Origin: Streptomyces sp. NBC_01264
GTDB taxonomy: Bacteria > Actinomycetota > Actinomycetes > Streptomycetales > Streptomycetaceae
DNA length: 64,000 nt
Direction of reading: 5' to 3'
Assembly: GCF_026340675.1 (NCBI RefSeq)
Contig: NZ_JAPEOX010000001.1
Coordinates: forward strand, 5,022,001 to 5,086,000
The position numbers and the translations under genes were made by a program. This document shows positions 17,055-27,520 of this stretch, in pieces (within the stretch, counting starts at the first letter, position 1; each line of letters begins with the position of its first letter). The notes under the pieces were generated by a model. It was not told the origin of the DNA. It searched no databases and saw nothing but the letters and a program-made list of their open reading frames with translations.

Positions 17055-18430
17055 TGCCGCAGGTCATGGAGTTCAAGCTGCCGGACCTGGGCGAGGGGCT
17101 GACCGAGGCGGAGATCGTCCGCTGGCTGGTCGCGGTCGGCGACGTCGTCGCCATCGACCAGCCCGTCGTCGAGGTCGAGACGGCCAAGGCGATGGTGGAG
17201 GTCCCCTGTCCGTACGGGGGCGTGGTGACCGCCCGCTTCGGCGAGGAGGGCACGGAACTGCCCGTCGGCGCGCCGCTGATCACCGTGGCCGTGGGCGCGC
17301 TGAGCGGGCCGGCGGATGCGGTCGCCGCCGCCGTGGGGCCCCAGGACGCCGCAGACTCCGCGAACGCGCCCCGGCCCTTGATCGGTTACGGCTCGGACCA
17401 TTCCCGTCCGGCGCGTCGGAGGCGGGTGCGACCCGGCTCCGCCGCGCCGGGGGCGGCTCCCGCGGGTCCGGCTCCGGCCGTGGTCGCGGCACCTGCCGTC
17501 TCGGCACCGGCGGCCGTCGCACCGGCCGTCGTCGCCGGGCCGGTGCCGGTCATCTCGCCGCTGGTGCGCAAGCTGGCACGGGACCACGGGGTGGACCTGC
17601 GGGCCCTGCGCGGATCGGGGCCCGAGGGTCTGATCCTGCGCGCGGACGTCGAGACGGCCCTGCGCGCACCGGCGCAGCCGCCGGTCGGCGCGGCGTCCGT
17701 CGCCGCCCCGGCCGCCCTGGCCGCACCGGCCGCGCCGGAGGGTGCCGCGCGGATCCCCCTCAAGGGGGTCCGCGGGGCGGTCGCGGACAAGCTGTCGCGC
17801 AGCCGGCGCGAGATTCCGGACGCCACCTGCTGGGTGGACGCGGACGCCACCGAACTGATGGCGACCCGGGCGGCGATGAATGCCGCGGGCGGCCCCAAGA
17901 TCTCGGTTCTCGCGCTGCTGGCGCGCATCTGCACGGCGGCGCTGGCCCGCCACCCGGAGCTCAACTCCACGGTGGACCTGGCGGCGAACGAGATCGTCCG
18001 GCTCCCGGCCGTGCACCTGGGCTTCGCCGCGCAGACGGAGCGGGGGCTGATGGTTCCGGTGGTCCGGGACGCTCAGGCGCGCAGCGCGGAGTCGCTGTCG
18101 GCGGAGTTCGCCCGGCTCACGGAGCTGGCGCGGGCGGGGAAGCTGGCGCCGTCCGATCTCACCGGGGGCACCTTCACCCTGAACAACTACGGGGTGTTCG
18201 GGGTCGACGGCTCCACGCCGATCATCAATCACCCCGAGGCGGCGATGCTCGGTGTGGGGCGGATCATTCCGAAGCCGTGGGTGTACCAGGGGGAGTTGGC
18301 GGTCCGGCAGGTCGTGCAGCTTTCGCTGACGTTCGATCACCGGGTGTGTGACGGCGGGACCGCGGGTGGGTTCCTGCGGTACGTCGCCGACTGCGTCGAG
18401 TCGCCCTCGGTGCTGTTGCGCAGCCTGTAG
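17054..18430 (+). CDS. bkdC: Branched-chain 2-oxoacid dehydrogenase E2, dihydrolipoyl acyltransferase (operon 1)
   Basis: This protein has 458 residues. The ATG shares one base with the bkdB stop (TGATG). The N-terminal lipoyl domain has the attachment lysine K45 in VETAKAM. An Ala/Pro-rich linker follows, then the E3/E1-binding domain (SPLVRKLARDHGVDLRALRGSG), a second Ala/Pro linker, and the catalytic domain ending in FDHRVCDGG (HxxxDG active site). It transfers the branched acyl group from lipoate to CoA. Confidence 0.93.
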   Translation: MPQVMEFKLPDLGEGLTEAEIVRWLVAVGDVVAIDQPVVEVETAKAMVEVPCPYGGVVTARFGEEGTELPVGAPLITVAVGALSGPADAVAAAVGPQDAADSANAPRPLIGYGSDHSRPARRRRVRPGSAAPGAAPAGPAPAVVAAPAVSAPAAVAPAVVAGPVPVISPLVRKLARDHGVDLRALRGSGPEGLILRADVETALRAPAQPPVGAASVAAPAALAAPAAPEGAARIPLKGVRGAVADKLSRSRREIPDATCWVDADATELMATRAAMNAAGGPKISVLALLARICTAALARHPELNSTVDLAANEIVRLPAVHLGFAAQTERGLMVPVVRDAQARSAESLSAEFARLTELARAGKLAPSDLTGGTFTLNNYGVFGVDGSTPIINHPEAAMLGVGRIIPKPWVYQGELAVRQVVQLSLTFDHRVCDGGTAGGFLRYVADCVESPSVLLRSL

Positions 18431-18479
18431 CTCCGCGGGGCCGGTGGGCGGGTGCGGGTGGTCTGCCCTGCGGGGCGGG

Positions 18480-18687
18480 CTCCCCTACCCGCCCTCGCCC
18501 GTTCCCCGGGCTGCGCCCGGACCCCTCCTGGGGCTCCGCCCCAGACCCCGCGCCTCAAACGCCGGCCGGGGCTGGCATTGCCCTGCGGGCAATCCAGCCC
18601 CGGCCGGGCAAAATCAGCCCCTCCGGCGTTTGAGGAGCGGGGGTCCGGGGCGGAGCCCCGGGGAACGGTGGAAGGGCGGGTAGGGGA
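18480..18687. repeat. Intergenic interspersed inverted repeat, copy B
   Basis: The 287-bp gap between bkdC and the convergent oxidoreductase gene is filled by the same mosaic as copy A. The left arm is CCCCTACCCGCCCT near 18482. CCTCAAACGCCGGCC lies near 18553, and its inverted partner CCTCCGGCGTTTGAGG at 18620-18635. The right arm is GAAGGGCGGGTAGGGG at 18671-18686. The arms could fold into a long stem that may also end transcription from both sides. Confidence 0.7.
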
Positions 18688-18717
18688 CCCAGCCCCGCGC
18701 AGCGGTGTTCCGGTGGG

Positions 18718-19695
18718 TCAGGTGGTCAGGAGGAGTTTGCCCACGTGGGTGCTTGCTTCCAGGACTCGGTGGGCCTCGGCTGCGTCCTGCATCGGGTATG
18801 TCGCGTGCACCACCGGGTGGATGCGGCCCGCCGCGAGGAGGGGCCATACGTGTTCCCGTACGGCTGCGACGATCGCGGCCTTCTCCTCCAGGGGGCGTGA
18901 CCGGAGGGTGGTCGCGGTGATGGCCGCTCGCTTCGCGAGCAGTGCGGCCAGGTTGAGCTCCGCCTTGATCCCGCCCTGGAGTCCGATGATGGCGAGGCGG
19001 CCGTTCACGGCCAGTGCGTCCACGTTCCGGGTCAGGTACTTCGCGCCCATGATGTCCAGGATCACGTCCGCCCCGGCGCCGCCGGTCGCCGACCGGATCT
19101 CCTCCACGAAGTCCTGCTCGCGGTAGTCGATCAGGATGTCGGCGCCCAGCTCGGCGCAGCGCGCCAGCTTCTCCTTGGCGCCCGCCGTGACCGCGACCCG
19201 CGCGCCCACGGCCTTCGCGAGCTGGATCGCCATCGTCCCGATGCCGCTCGATCCGCCGTGCACCAGCAGGGTTTCGCCCGGGCGCAGACCGGCCACCATG
19301 AACACGTTCGACCAGACCGTGGAGACGACTTCGGGGAGGGCCGCCGCCGTGATCAGGTCGACTCCCGCCGGGACCGGCAGGAGCTGGCCGGCCGGGACGG
19401 CCACCCGCTGCGCGTACCCGCCGCCGGAGAGCAGCGCGCACACCTCGTCGCCGACCGACCAGCCGGAGACCCCGGCCCCGATCGCGGAGATCCGCCCGGA
19501 GCACTCCAGGCCGGGATGGGGCGAGGCGCCGGGCGGAGGGTTGTAGAAACCCTGCCGCTGCAGGACGTCGGCGCGGTTCACGGCGCTCGCCGCGACCTCG
19601 ACGAGGACCTCGCCGTCGCCGGCCACCGGGTCGGGTGCTTCGGCCCACACCAGGGCCTCGGGGCCGCCGGGCTGTTCGATGGTGATCGCATGCAT
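18718..19695 (-). CDS. NAD(P)H-quinone oxidoreductase, zinc-independent MDR family
   Basis: This protein has 325 residues. MHAITIEQPGGPEAL at the start, AVNRADVLQRQGFYNPPPG near residue 40, and the NADPH-binding HGGSSGIGTMAIQLAKAVGA mark the PIG3/quinone oxidoreductase branch of medium-chain dehydrogenases. The zinc-binding cysteine cluster of alcohol dehydrogenases is absent. It likely reduces quinones or alpha-beta unsaturated carbonyls. It is read in the same direction as the potassium channel gene, but the channel gene lies upstream with a 27-bp gap, so they may be co-transcribed. Confidence 0.85.
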   Translation of the reverse strand: MHAITIEQPGGPEALVWAEAPDPVAGDGEVLVEVAASAVNRADVLQRQGFYNPPPGASPHPGLECSGRISAIGAGVSGWSVGDEVCALLSGGGYAQRVAVPAGQLLPVPAGVDLITAAALPEVVSTVWSNVFMVAGLRPGETLLVHGGSSGIGTMAIQLAKAVGARVAVTAGAKEKLARCAELGADILIDYREQDFVEEIRSATGGAGADVILDIMGAKYLTRNVDALAVNGRLAIIGLQGGIKAELNLAALLAKRAAITATTLRSRPLEEKAAIVAAVREHVWPLLAAGRIHPVVHATYPMQDAAEAHRVLEASTHVGKLLLTT

Positions 19696-19722
19696 GGCCG
19701 GAGGCTACCGCCCCCGGGCCGC

Positions 19723-20790
19723 TCAGTCCGCCGAACCCAGGACCACCGGCGGGGTGGCCGACGGACTCGCGCGGACGATCGTGATGACACGGTCCGTCAG
19801 TTGCAGGGGACTCGCGTGCGGATCGTCGTAAGGGAGCAGGCGGTGGCCGCGCAGGACGCTGACGACCAGGTCGTCGGTGTCCCGGACCGATTTGCCGACC
19901 TCGGACCGGTTGACCGGACGCTCGATCAGATCCAGTCCGCTGCCCTGCTGGATGAGGTCCTCCATCACCGTGCCCGCGCTCGGGCTGAGCACCGAGAGCC
20001 CGAGCAGCCGGCCCGCCGCGCTGGCGCTGGTGATGACGGCGTCCGCTCCCGACTGGCGCAGCAGCGGGGCGTTCTCCTCTTCGCGGACGGCCGCCACGAT
20101 CTTCGCGCCGCGGTTGAGCTGGCGGGCCGTCAGGGTGACCAGGACCGCCGTGTCGTCGCGCTGGGTGGCGATGACGATCTGACGGGCCTTCTGGATCTCC
20201 GCCCGCAGCAGGACGTCGGAGCGGGTGGCATCGCCGACGACCCCGGTGAACCCCTCCGCGTTGGCGATGTCGATCACCTTGGCGCTCGGGTCCACGATGA
20301 CGACCTGCTCCTTGCTGAGGCCGGTGGACAGCAGGGTCTGCAGGGCGGAACGGCCCTTCGTTCCGAAGCCGACGACGACCGTGTGGTCTCGCAAGTTCTT
20401 CCTCCAGCGGCTGAGCCGCCACTCTTCCCTGGTGCGTTCGGTGAGCACTTCCAGGGTGGTGCCGACCAGGATGATCAGGAACAGCACGCGCAGCGGGGTG
20501 ATCAGCAGGATGTTGACCAGCCGCGCGCTGTCGCTGTACGGGACGATGTCGCCGTAGCCGGTCGTCGACAGGGTGACGGTCGCGTAGTAGACGCAGTCGA
20601 GGAAGTCGACCTTGTCGTTGGCGTTGTCGTGGTAGCCGTCGCGGTCGATCCACACGATAAGGACCGTCAGGAACATCACGAACAGCGCCATCAACAGGCG
20701 CCGGGAGACCTGCCGGAGCGGTTTTTCGACGATGCGCTTGGGCAGTTTGATGCGGCGCGAGACGAGTTTCTCGTCGGCGCCGCGCGCCAT
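19723..20790 (-). CDS. Two-TM potassium channel with RCK (TrkA) domain
   Basis: This protein has 355 residues from the ATG at 20790; an in-frame ATG at 20823 that would run through the parS site is less likely. The first membrane segment (about 32-48) is followed by the pore with selectivity filter TTGYGD at 76-81 and a second segment at about 90-112. The cytoplasmic RCK/TrkA-N domain starts near DHTVVVGFGTKGRSAL, and a TrkA-C domain ends the protein. It is a KtrA/MthK-like K+ channel whose gating ligand is unknown. Confidence 0.88.
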   Translation of the reverse strand: MARGADEKLVSRRIKLPKRIVEKPLRQVSRRLLMALFVMFLTVLIVWIDRDGYHDNANDKVDFLDCVYYATVTLSTTGYGDIVPYSDSARLVNILLITPLRVLFLIILVGTTLEVLTERTREEWRLSRWRKNLRDHTVVVGFGTKGRSALQTLLSTGLSKEQVVIVDPSAKVIDIANAEGFTGVVGDATRSDVLLRAEIQKARQIVIATQRDDTAVLVTLTARQLNRGAKIVAAVREEENAPLLRQSGADAVITSASAAGRLLGLSVLSPSAGTVMEDLIQQGSGLDLIERPVNRSEVGKSVRDTDDLVVSVLRGHRLLPYDDPHASPLQLTDRVITIVRASPSATPPVVLGSAD

Positions 20791-20807
20791 CGCGTCGGAT
20801 CCGTGAA

Positions 20808-20821
20808 GTTTCACGTGAAAC
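20808..20821. promoter_or_regulatory. parS site (ParB binding), copy 3
   Basis: This perfect GTTTCACGTGAAAC palindrome overlaps the last codons and stop of moeA and sits 18 bp upstream of the potassium channel start. Confidence 0.88.
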
Positions 20822-22151
20822 ATCCCCCCGAGGCCCACGGGAGATCGAGGATCTCCAACTCCTGTCCGGACCGCGCCCCGTTCGGCGGTACGACGGCCAG
20901 CGCGTCGGCGGCGGCCACCCCGCGCAGCATCGCCGGCCCGTTGTAGCGCAGCGGTACGGCGTGGTCCTCGGTCAGCAGGACCGGTACGAGGCGGGTGTCG
21001 TGCGGGTGTCCGGGTACGTCGCCCTCCACGGGCACCACGTACCGGGGGCGCGGGCGCCGTCCGGCGAGGGCGCGCAGCAGCGGTTCGGCGAGGGTGAGCA
21101 GCCCGGAGACGGCGGCCAGCGGGTTGCCGGGCAGCCCCACCAGGTGGCGGCTGTCGGCGCGGTCGCCGAGGCGGGCCAGCAGCATCGGGTGCCCGGGGCG
21201 TACGGCCACGCCATCGACGAGCAGTTCGGCGCCGGCCTTGGCGAGCACGGGGTGGACGTGGTCGACCGGGCCGGAGGCGGTCCCGCCGGTGGTGATCACC
21301 ACGTCGGCGGTGGAGCCGGTGACGGCCGCCAGCAGTGCTTCGGCGCCCTCCGGGTCGTCGCCGAGCCGCCGTACGGAGACGACCTCGGCGCCGAGCCGGG
21401 TCAGCCAGGGGCCCAGCATGGGGCTCAGGGCGTCGCGGATGAGGCCGTCGTGCGGGGGGCCTTCGGTGAGCAGTTCGTTGCCCAGGACCAGGATCTCCAC
21501 GCGCGGCCGGGGCCGGGTGGCGAGCTCGTCGTACCCGGCGGCCGCGGCGAGGCCGAGGACGGCCGGGGTCACCAGGGACCCGGCGGGCAGCAGCAGATCG
21601 CCGGAGCGGCACTCCTGGCCGCGCGGGCGGATGTCCTGTCCGGTGACGACGGGCCGCTCGGCGTAGAGAAGGGTGCCGGCCTCGCGGGAGTGCTCGCTGC
21701 GGATCACGGCGGTGGTGTCGGCGGGGATCCGGGCGCCGGTGGCGATGCGTACGGCCTCGCCGTCGGCGAGGGGTGCGGGGCGCTCGCTCCCGGCCAGTGC
21801 GCTCGCGCCGGGGCGGACCGTCCAGGGGCCCGGGCCGGCGACGGCCCAGCCGTCCATCGCGGAGGTGTCGAAGGACGGCAGGTCGCCCAGGGCGTCGAGG
21901 GACGCGGTCAGCACCTCGCCGAGGGCGGCCGCCAGGGGGACCCGGTGGGTGCGGCCGCGGACGGCCGAACCGGCGCGGGTGGCGGTCTCCCGGGCCCGGA
22001 GCCAGGTCGCTGCGCGGTGACCGCCGCCGGCGGTGGCGCCTGCGGCGTCGGCGGCATCGGAGCGGGGGGCGCGGCTGACCAGCGCGAGCGCCTGGTCGAG
22101 GTCGCGGTCGGCGGCGTCGGCGGCGGCGTTTGCGGCGGGGTCGGCGGTCAT
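20811..22151 (-). CDS. moeA: Molybdopterin molybdenumtransferase MoeA
   Basis: This protein has 446 residues and its ATG overlaps the upstream gene's stop (ATGA). The LPSFDTSAMDGWAV motif, RIATGARIPADTTAVI and the MoCF-biosynthesis domain with VVITTGGTASGPVDHV and GLPGNPLAAV are typical of MoeA, which inserts molybdate into molybdopterin-AMP. The first 80 residues are longer and more Ala-rich than in E. coli MoeA. The gene ends inside a parS site. Confidence 0.88.
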   Translation of the reverse strand: MTADPAANAAADAADRDLDQALALVSRAPRSDAADAAGATAGGGHRAATWLRARETATRAGSAVRGRTHRVPLAAALGEVLTASLDALGDLPSFDTSAMDGWAVAGPGPWTVRPGASALAGSERPAPLADGEAVRIATGARIPADTTAVIRSEHSREAGTLLYAERPVVTGQDIRPRGQECRSGDLLLPAGSLVTPAVLGLAAAAGYDELATRPRPRVEILVLGNELLTEGPPHDGLIRDALSPMLGPWLTRLGAEVVSVRRLGDDPEGAEALLAAVTGSTADVVITTGGTASGPVDHVHPVLAKAGAELLVDGVAVRPGHPMLLARLGDRADSRHLVGLPGNPLAAVSGLLTLAEPLLRALAGRRPRPRYVVPVEGDVPGHPHDTRLVPVLLTEDHAVPLRYNGPAMLRGVAAADALAVVPPNGARSGQELEILDLPWASGGCFT

Positions 22152-23032
22152 CCGGAGCCGGTCGCTTCGGGGCCGGTGGCCTCGTTCTCCGCGGCCCATC
22201 GCAGAGCCAGTTCGGCGGCCTTGCGGGAAGCCTCGGCCACGGCCTGCGCGGGGTCGGCGCCGGTGGCTTCGGCGTGGGCCGCCGCGTAGCCGACGAGGAA
22301 GGTCGTCAGCGGGGCGGCGGGCCGGGCGACGCCGTGGGCGGCGTCACGGGCGAGGTCGAGCAGGGTCTTGGTGTCGACGGCGACGTCGATGCCCAGCTCG
22401 TTCTTGACGGCGGTGATCCATTGCTCCAGCACGGTTCCATGCTCTCTGATTCGGGCGCGGGCGGCGGCGAGATCGTCCCAGGTGTCGCAGTCGAAGGAGG
22501 CGAGTGGCGCGGCCGCGGTGACCGGGGTGAGGTCCAGTTCGGCGGTGAGGGCGCGCAGGGGGAGGCCGTGCACCGAGCCGTGTTCCGTGGCCAGCAGGGC
22601 GATTTCCCTGCGCAGGGGCTCTGCGCGGTACGCGGCGACCAGGGGCTGGTCGCGGCCGCCCGGGTCCCTGAGCAGGGCGCCGTCCCGGGTGTGGTGTCCG
22701 GGCGCGTCGAGGGTGCGGAGCAGGGTGTCGACGGTGTCCCGGTCCAGGAACGGCAGATCGGCGGAGAGTACGAGGACCAGCGGGGCGGTGATGTGCCGCA
22801 GTCCCGCGTCCAGCGCGGCGAGGGGGCCGCCGCCGGGGGGGGCCTCCCGGGCCCAGTGCACCGGGCGGGCCGTCGGCCTGCGGGCGGCTACGACGACGGT
22901 GGTGCGGGCGCCTTCGCAGGCGGCGAGGACGCGGTCGAGGAGGGGGCGGCCGCCGACGAGCAGGCCGGGCTTGTCGGCTCCGCCGAGGCGGGTTGCGGCG
23001 CCGCCTGCCAGGACGATGGCGTCGTAGGTCAT
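22148..23032 (-). CDS. MobA-like nucleotidyltransferase fused to DUF6457 domain
   Basis: This protein has 294 residues. Residues 1-185 form an NTP-transferase domain with LAGGAATRLGGADKP, the signature of MobA, which attaches GMP to molybdenum cofactor. The last 85 residues (from about VLEQWITAVKNELGI) form a separate helical domain that I recognise as DUF6457, of unknown role. Coupling to moeA supports a molybdenum-cofactor function for the first domain. Other sugar- or cofactor-nucleotidyl activities are possible. Confidence 0.78.
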   Translation of the reverse strand: MTYDAIVLAGGAATRLGGADKPGLLVGGRPLLDRVLAACEGARTTVVVAARRPTARPVHWAREAPPGGGPLAALDAGLRHITAPLVLVLSADLPFLDRDTVDTLLRTLDAPGHHTRDGALLRDPGGRDQPLVAAYRAEPLRREIALLATEHGSVHGLPLRALTAELDLTPVTAAAPLASFDCDTWDDLAAARARIREHGTVLEQWITAVKNELGIDVAVDTKTLLDLARDAAHGVARPAAPLTTFLVGYAAAHAEATGADPAQAVAEASRKAAELALRWAAENEATGPEATGSG

Positions 23033-23142
23033 TCCCCGAGTATGCGGGGGGTTGGGGCCGGATGGGCTGCGGCGTTTACCGGGTTCTTAACCCGGTGGCC
23101 CGCGGGCCGGCCGCGGGCGTGTGCCGCTGCGCGGGGCGGAGT

Positions 23143-23213
23143 TCCCCTACCCGCCCTTCCACCGTTCCCCGGGCACTGCCCGGACCCCGGTCCTCAAACG
23201 CCGGACGGCTGGA
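23143..23213. repeat. Intergenic interspersed repeat, copy C (partial)
   Basis: The 240-bp gap upstream of the mobA-like gene and after bpa contains CCCCTACCCGCCCTTCCACC at 23144-23163 and TCCTCAAACGCCGGACGGCT at 23191-23210, matching copies A and B. The right arm is missing, so this copy is partial. The remaining bases to 23273 are GC-rich inverted arms (GGCCGCCC/GGGCGGCC) that could act as the bpa terminator. Confidence 0.65.
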
Positions 23214-23273
23214 TTTGGCTCCGCCCCGGGTATGGGTCCGGGGCCGCCCTTTGGGCGGCCCCGGAGGGGTGGG

Positions 23274-23813
23274 TTAGAGGTAGGGGCCCGAGCGGATGGC
23301 TCCGTGCGGGCCGTCCTCGTCGTCCTCGTGGGAGGAGCCCGGCGGGAGGGCGCGGCGCATCTGTTCCAGTTGGGCCCGCGCCGCCATCTGCTGCGCGAAC
23401 AGGGCCGTCTGGATGCCGTGGAACAGGCCTTCCAGCCAGCCCACCAACTGGGCCTGTGCGATCCGCAGTTCCGCCTCGGAGGGGATGGCCTCCTCGGTGA
23501 AGGGGAGGGAGAGGCGCTCCAGTTCCTCCACGAGCTCGGGAGCCAGGCCGTCCTCCAGCTCCTTCACCGACGCCGCGTGAATGTCCTTGAGACGGACCCG
23601 GCTGGCCTCGTCCAGAGGTGCGGCGCGTACCTCTTCCAGGAGTTGCTTGATCATGCTGCCGATCCGCATGACCTTGGCGGGCTGTTCGACCATCTCCGTC
23701 ACCGGGACCTCGCGCGACTCGTCATCGGCGCCGCCGACCGGCATCCCGTCCTGCCCCACGATCAGGCCGTGCGGGGGGCTGTCCTGCGACCGTTCACTCC
23801 TCGGCATCTCCAT
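23274..23813 (-). CDS. bpa: Bacterial proteasome activator Bpa
   Basis: This protein has 179 residues from the ATG at 23813; a GTG six codons upstream is an alternative. It has an acidic disordered N-terminus, a helical core (about 45-160) with PAKVMRIGSMIKQLLEEVR and LRIAQAQLVGWLEGLFHGIQ, and a C-terminal GPYL. The mycobacterial homologue forms a dodecameric ring and docks on the 20S proteasome through a C-terminal GQYL, stimulating ATP-independent degradation. The conserved end is visible here. No proteasome genes are in the window. Confidence 0.88.
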   Translation of the reverse strand: MEMPRSERSQDSPPHGLIVGQDGMPVGGADDESREVPVTEMVEQPAKVMRIGSMIKQLLEEVRAAPLDEASRVRLKDIHAASVKELEDGLAPELVEELERLSLPFTEEAIPSEAELRIAQAQLVGWLEGLFHGIQTALFAQQMAARAQLEQMRRALPPGSSHEDDEDGPHGAIRSGPYL

Positions 23814-23909
23814 GCCGTCATTCTCTCGCACACCTTCGTATTCACACGGTGTGCCCCCGCACGGGCGTGATCCACCCTGCGCGGGGGCACCAACTGGGCG
23901 CCGTGATCG

Positions 23910-26755
23910 TCAGGCCTCGCGGCGGGCCAGTGCTCCGCTCGAACGGGTGACCAGGGCCGCCAGCAGCGCCGCGCCCACCGGGACGACGATCAGCAGACCG
24001 CCCAGGGTCGTCCACGGCACCGCGATCGGGATGTACGGGAGGGCCTCGGAGGCCGCTTCGTAGCCGTTCTCGATGCCGGACCGGACCATGTCGGCCGCGG
24101 CCCGCCGTTCGGTGAGCCGGAGCCCGACCGCGGGCAGCACGCCGGCCGCCGAGCCGAGGACCACGCCCATCAGGGCTACCACCCCGCACTGGAAGCCGCT
24201 GAGCGTGCGCCGCACCCGCGGCGGTGCGCCGACCGCCGCCAGGGTCTTCAGGTCGCCCTCGGCGTCCGCCTGGGCCAGGCCGGTCGCGATGCCGGCCGCG
24301 CCGATGGTGACCAGGCCCGCGAAGACGGTCAGGACGAGCATGACGAGGCTGTCGTCGCCCTCGTAGCCCTTCTCGATCCGTACGCTCGTGTCCAGGCCCA
24401 GCTTGTCGAGGGCCCCTTCGAGCCGCTGGCGCTGCTCGGAGCTCGCGTCCCCGTCGAGGGTGAAGTACGAGCCGAAGGGGACGGTGGCGATGCCGGCGCT
24501 CTTCGCGGCCGCGGGCGGCAGCACCAGGTCCAGGCCGTAGTCCTTCACCGACTCGGGCGCCTGGTACGCGGCGAAGACCTTGTCCGTGCCGGGCGGCGGC
24601 TCACCGGGCGCGGAACCGGGGGCGGTCTCGCCCCGGCCCTTGATCAGCCGCACGGTGACCTTGCCGTCGCGCACGTTCTGCTTCTTGAAGGAGACGGCCT
24701 TGCCGGCCTTCAGCGCGGCCGCGGCGCCCGGGTCGTCGACGGCCAGGACGGACAGCAGCTTCTCGTCGGCGACGACCAGGGAGTACTGGATGCCGAAGCG
24801 GTCGTACTGGCACCGCCAGTCGTCCCGCAGCTTCTTCCGATCGGTCAGGGAGAACGATTCCGGTCCGTTCACGGCCGTGTAGAGCGGGCAGCGCTGCTCC
24901 TTCGGGATGATGATCTCGGCCTGCCCGCACTCCGGGTCGTCCCCGTAGGGGGAGCAGCCCGGCTTGCCGACGACGAGACGGTCCACGTCGGCCCGTACGG
25001 CCACCGGGAGTTCCTGCGACAGGGTCGTGCGCATCGCGGGCACGTCCCGGAACGCGGTGAACTCGTTGGTCTCGATCAGACCGGCGCCGTACGGGAGCTG
25101 GGCGACGTACTCGTGCCGCGCCTGGATCTCCCTGCTGTGCTGGTACGTGGCCACGGCGACGGTGCCGGCGACGGCGGCCAGTACGGCGGCCACGGCCGGG
25201 GCCGTACGCCCCCGGTTGCGGACGGCGTCGCGCAGCGCGAGGCGGGGCGACAGCGGCAGCCACCGGCCAGCCCGGCCGAACAGGCCGACCAGGGTGGGGG
25301 TGAGGGCGACGACGCCGAGCTCGGCGATGGCGCTGCCGCCCGCGACGACGGTGACGCCCATCTTGGAGACGGTGCCGAACAGGGCGATGGCGGCCCCGCC
25401 CGCGATGGCGATCAGGCCGAGGACGGGCAGTACCCGGTTGGCCCGGCGCACGCCGCGGCGGCCGGTGAGGGAGGCCAGTACGGTCTGCCGGGAGGCGTTG
25501 ACGGCCGGGACGATCGCGGCCAGCAGGCCGGTCAGGACGGCGAGCAGGCCGATGCCGAGGAGCTCCAGCGGGCGGACGTCGAAGCTGCCGAACCGCTTGC
25601 CGATCACGCCCTCCAGCACCGGGCGGAGCCCGATGGTGAGGGCGATGCCGAGGGCGGTGCCGATGACGGCCGCCGCGGCGCCGATGACGAGGCCGCCGGA
25701 GAGCACGATGGCCCGGATGTGCCGCCGGTCACCGCCGTTGGCGCCGACCAGGCCGAGCTGGCGGCGCGAGCGCCGGGCACCGACCGCGAAGGCGGGTCCG
25801 GCCAGCAGGCAGATCTCCAGCATGGCGAGGCCCACGACGGTGGAGGCGATGGCGACTTCGGTGGCTCCGAGGGTGACGCCGGGCTGCCACATGTCCTTGG
25901 GCTGCTGCGTGTAGAGCGGCACCTCGGAGTCGGCCGGCGGGTCGAGCAGTACGGCGCGCGATTCGACGAGGACGTGCTGCTTGGCGTTGGCCTCCTTGAC
26001 CATGTTCCACGTGAAACCTTCGCCGCCGACCTTCACCAGGTACTCGTCCTGGGGTTCCAGGCCCGTGCCGCCGGCGGCCTTGCGGTCCCGGTCGAGGGGG
26101 GCGAGCAGGGTTCCCGGCGGGGCCAGGAGCTGCGCGTTGTCCAGGGCGTCGGGCATCTCGTAGACGCCGACGATCTTGTACGAGGTGGTCGACTCGCGCG
26201 GGGTCACGCTGGAGCCGAGGAAGTACCCGGACTCCTCCAGGAAGTGACCGGTGGCGAGGATCTCGCCGGGAGCCTGCGGCAGCCGGCCGCGCTCCAGCGT
26301 CCATAGGCCCTTGACCAGCGGGCTCGCCGGGTCCACCTCGCGGAGCTCGGCGTCGAGGATCCCGTACCGGGTGCGGACCTTGGCGTAGGTCTTGCTGTCC
26401 TTGACGGCCTGCGCCCCGGCCGGGAGGGCGGGCGCGGCGGCGGCCGCGTCCCGGCCGTCCGGCATCCCGTTGTACTTGTCGTAGCCGCCGACCGGGGCGT
26501 AGTTCTGCGCGTCGGGGCTCTGGTAGATGGCCGTGTCCATGTGGGGCGAGGTCACCTTGGCGTCGGCGGTGCCGAGCACCCGGTCCAAGCGCTGTTCGGT
26601 GGAGAGCTCCGAGCTGCGGATGGTGACGTCGACGGCGCTCACGCCGACAATCGGCAGGGCGATCATGGCCAGGACGAGGGCGCTGCGGCCCTTGGAGCGC
26701 CAGGCGTCGCGGCGGGCTATCCGGATCGCCGCGATCCAGGAGTGGTACATGGAGA

Positions 26756-26759
<4 letters not shown>
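23910..26759 (-). CDS. FtsX/MacB-type ABC transporter permease
   Basis: This protein has about 949 residues. GTG at 26759 was chosen because it overlaps the ATPase stop (GTGA); ATG at 26750 is an alternative. There is an N-terminal membrane segment, a large extracytoplasmic domain, a central block of three to four segments (from about residue 335) and a second FtsX block at the C-terminus. This is the usual layout of large actinobacterial FtsX-like permeases. Two Cys-rich stretches in the second outer domain (CSPYGDDPECG, RCPLY) may form disulfides. Together with the ATPase it likely exports lipid, peptide or drug; the substrate is unknown. Confidence 0.87.
26004..26017. promoter_or_regulatory. 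parS-like site with one mismatch, inside a gene
   Basis: GTTCCACGTGAAAC differs from parS at one position. It lies within the permease coding sequence. Streptomyces parS sites inside genes and with one mismatch are known, so weak ParB binding is plausible. Confidence 0.5.
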
Positions 26760-27487
<728 letters not shown>

Positions 27488-27520
27488 GAAGGGTTCCCCC
27501 CTGGGACGTGGAGCGGTGGT

